Assembly: GCA_000437355.1 (NCBI GenBank)
Contig: FR899761.1
Location: forward strand, 1 to 12,686
Length of the DNA: 12,686 nucleotides
Reading direction: 5' to 3'
Source: Firmicutes bacterium CAG:460
GTDB taxonomy: Bacteria; Bacillota_I; Bacilli_A; RF39; UBA660
The position numbers and the translations under genes are program-made. This document shows, piece after piece, positions 12,629 through 12,686 of the stretch. Position 1 is the stretch's first letter, and every line of letters begins with the position of its first letter. The notes below the pieces were generated by a model. It was not told where the DNA came from. It saw only the letters and a program-made list of their open reading frames with translations, and searched no databases.

Positions 12629-12686
12629 ATGAAGTACAAATACACAGATGTCATAAATTTTTGGCAAAAACAAGATAATAATTCTA
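12629..12686 (+). CDS. Start of an unidentified gene, cut by the window edge
   Basis: Only 19 codons are present, beginning MKYKYTDVINFWQ. The start is well supported by TGGAGG (12618-12623) and an extended -10 promoter 25 bp upstream. There is too little protein to name a family. Confidence 0.7.
   Translation, partial: MKYKYTDVINFWQKQDNNS

Noticed and set aside
1..12686. Mycoplasma-type code with UGA as Trp
   Set aside because: polA and the 278-residue gene end in TGA, Trp residues use TGG, and no gene needs read-through of TGA.
1..12686. Insertion sequences, integrases, CRISPR arrays, tRNA genes
   Set aside because: No transposase or integrase motifs, no evenly spaced direct repeats and no cloverleaf-forming stretch were seen.

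Overview
The window is an AT-rich chromosomal segment from a low-GC Gram-positive bacterium. The S16, KhpA, SigK, DNA polymerase I, MutM and UvrX/YolD-type proteins all look like those of Bacilli or Bacillota. UGA is a stop codon (the polA-like gene and the 278-residue gene both end in TGA) and Trp is TGG, so this is not a Mycoplasma-type code. Tight spacing, short leaders and overlapping convergent genes suggest a compact genome, perhaps one of the uncultured gut Bacilli lineages. That placement is an inference.

Layout. Positions 1-1661 (+): a strong terminator of an unseen upstream gene overlaps the promoter of rpsP, followed by khpA, a weak terminator-like hairpin, an unrecognised 107-residue protein and a small formate/nitrite-family channel. 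This operon's terminator lies inside the convergent sigK gene. Positions 1603-4992: two sigma factors are transcribed divergently from a 78-bp gap. On the minus strand is a SigK with an apparent pro-sequence. On the plus strand is an 871-residue sigma-70 protein whose normal sigma core (about 375 residues) is followed by about 490 residues of degenerate repeats and a final region-4-like segment. Positions 5027-9983 (+): DNA polymerase I, MutM (formamidopyrimidine-DNA glycosylase) and a membrane-anchored serpin lie nearly end to end. Positions 10077-10913 (+): an unrecognised single-pass membrane protein. Positions 10883-12458 (-): a two-gene SOS-type cassette, a UvrX/YqjW-class Y-family polymerase followed by YolD, behind a promoter with a LexA-like site. 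A new plus-strand gene starts at 12629 and runs off the edge.

Themes. DNA repair is represented by PolA, MutM and the Y-family polymerase with YolD. Transcription control is represented by the two sigma factors. Cell-surface functions are represented by the serpin and the unknown anchored protein. The most unusual item is the sigma factor with the long repeat array: its -35-reading residues are intact but several -10 and extended -10 contact residues are changed. Second is the serpin with a large internal insertion and a lengthened reactive loop, encoded directly behind repair genes. No IS element, CRISPR array, tRNA or rRNA was seen.
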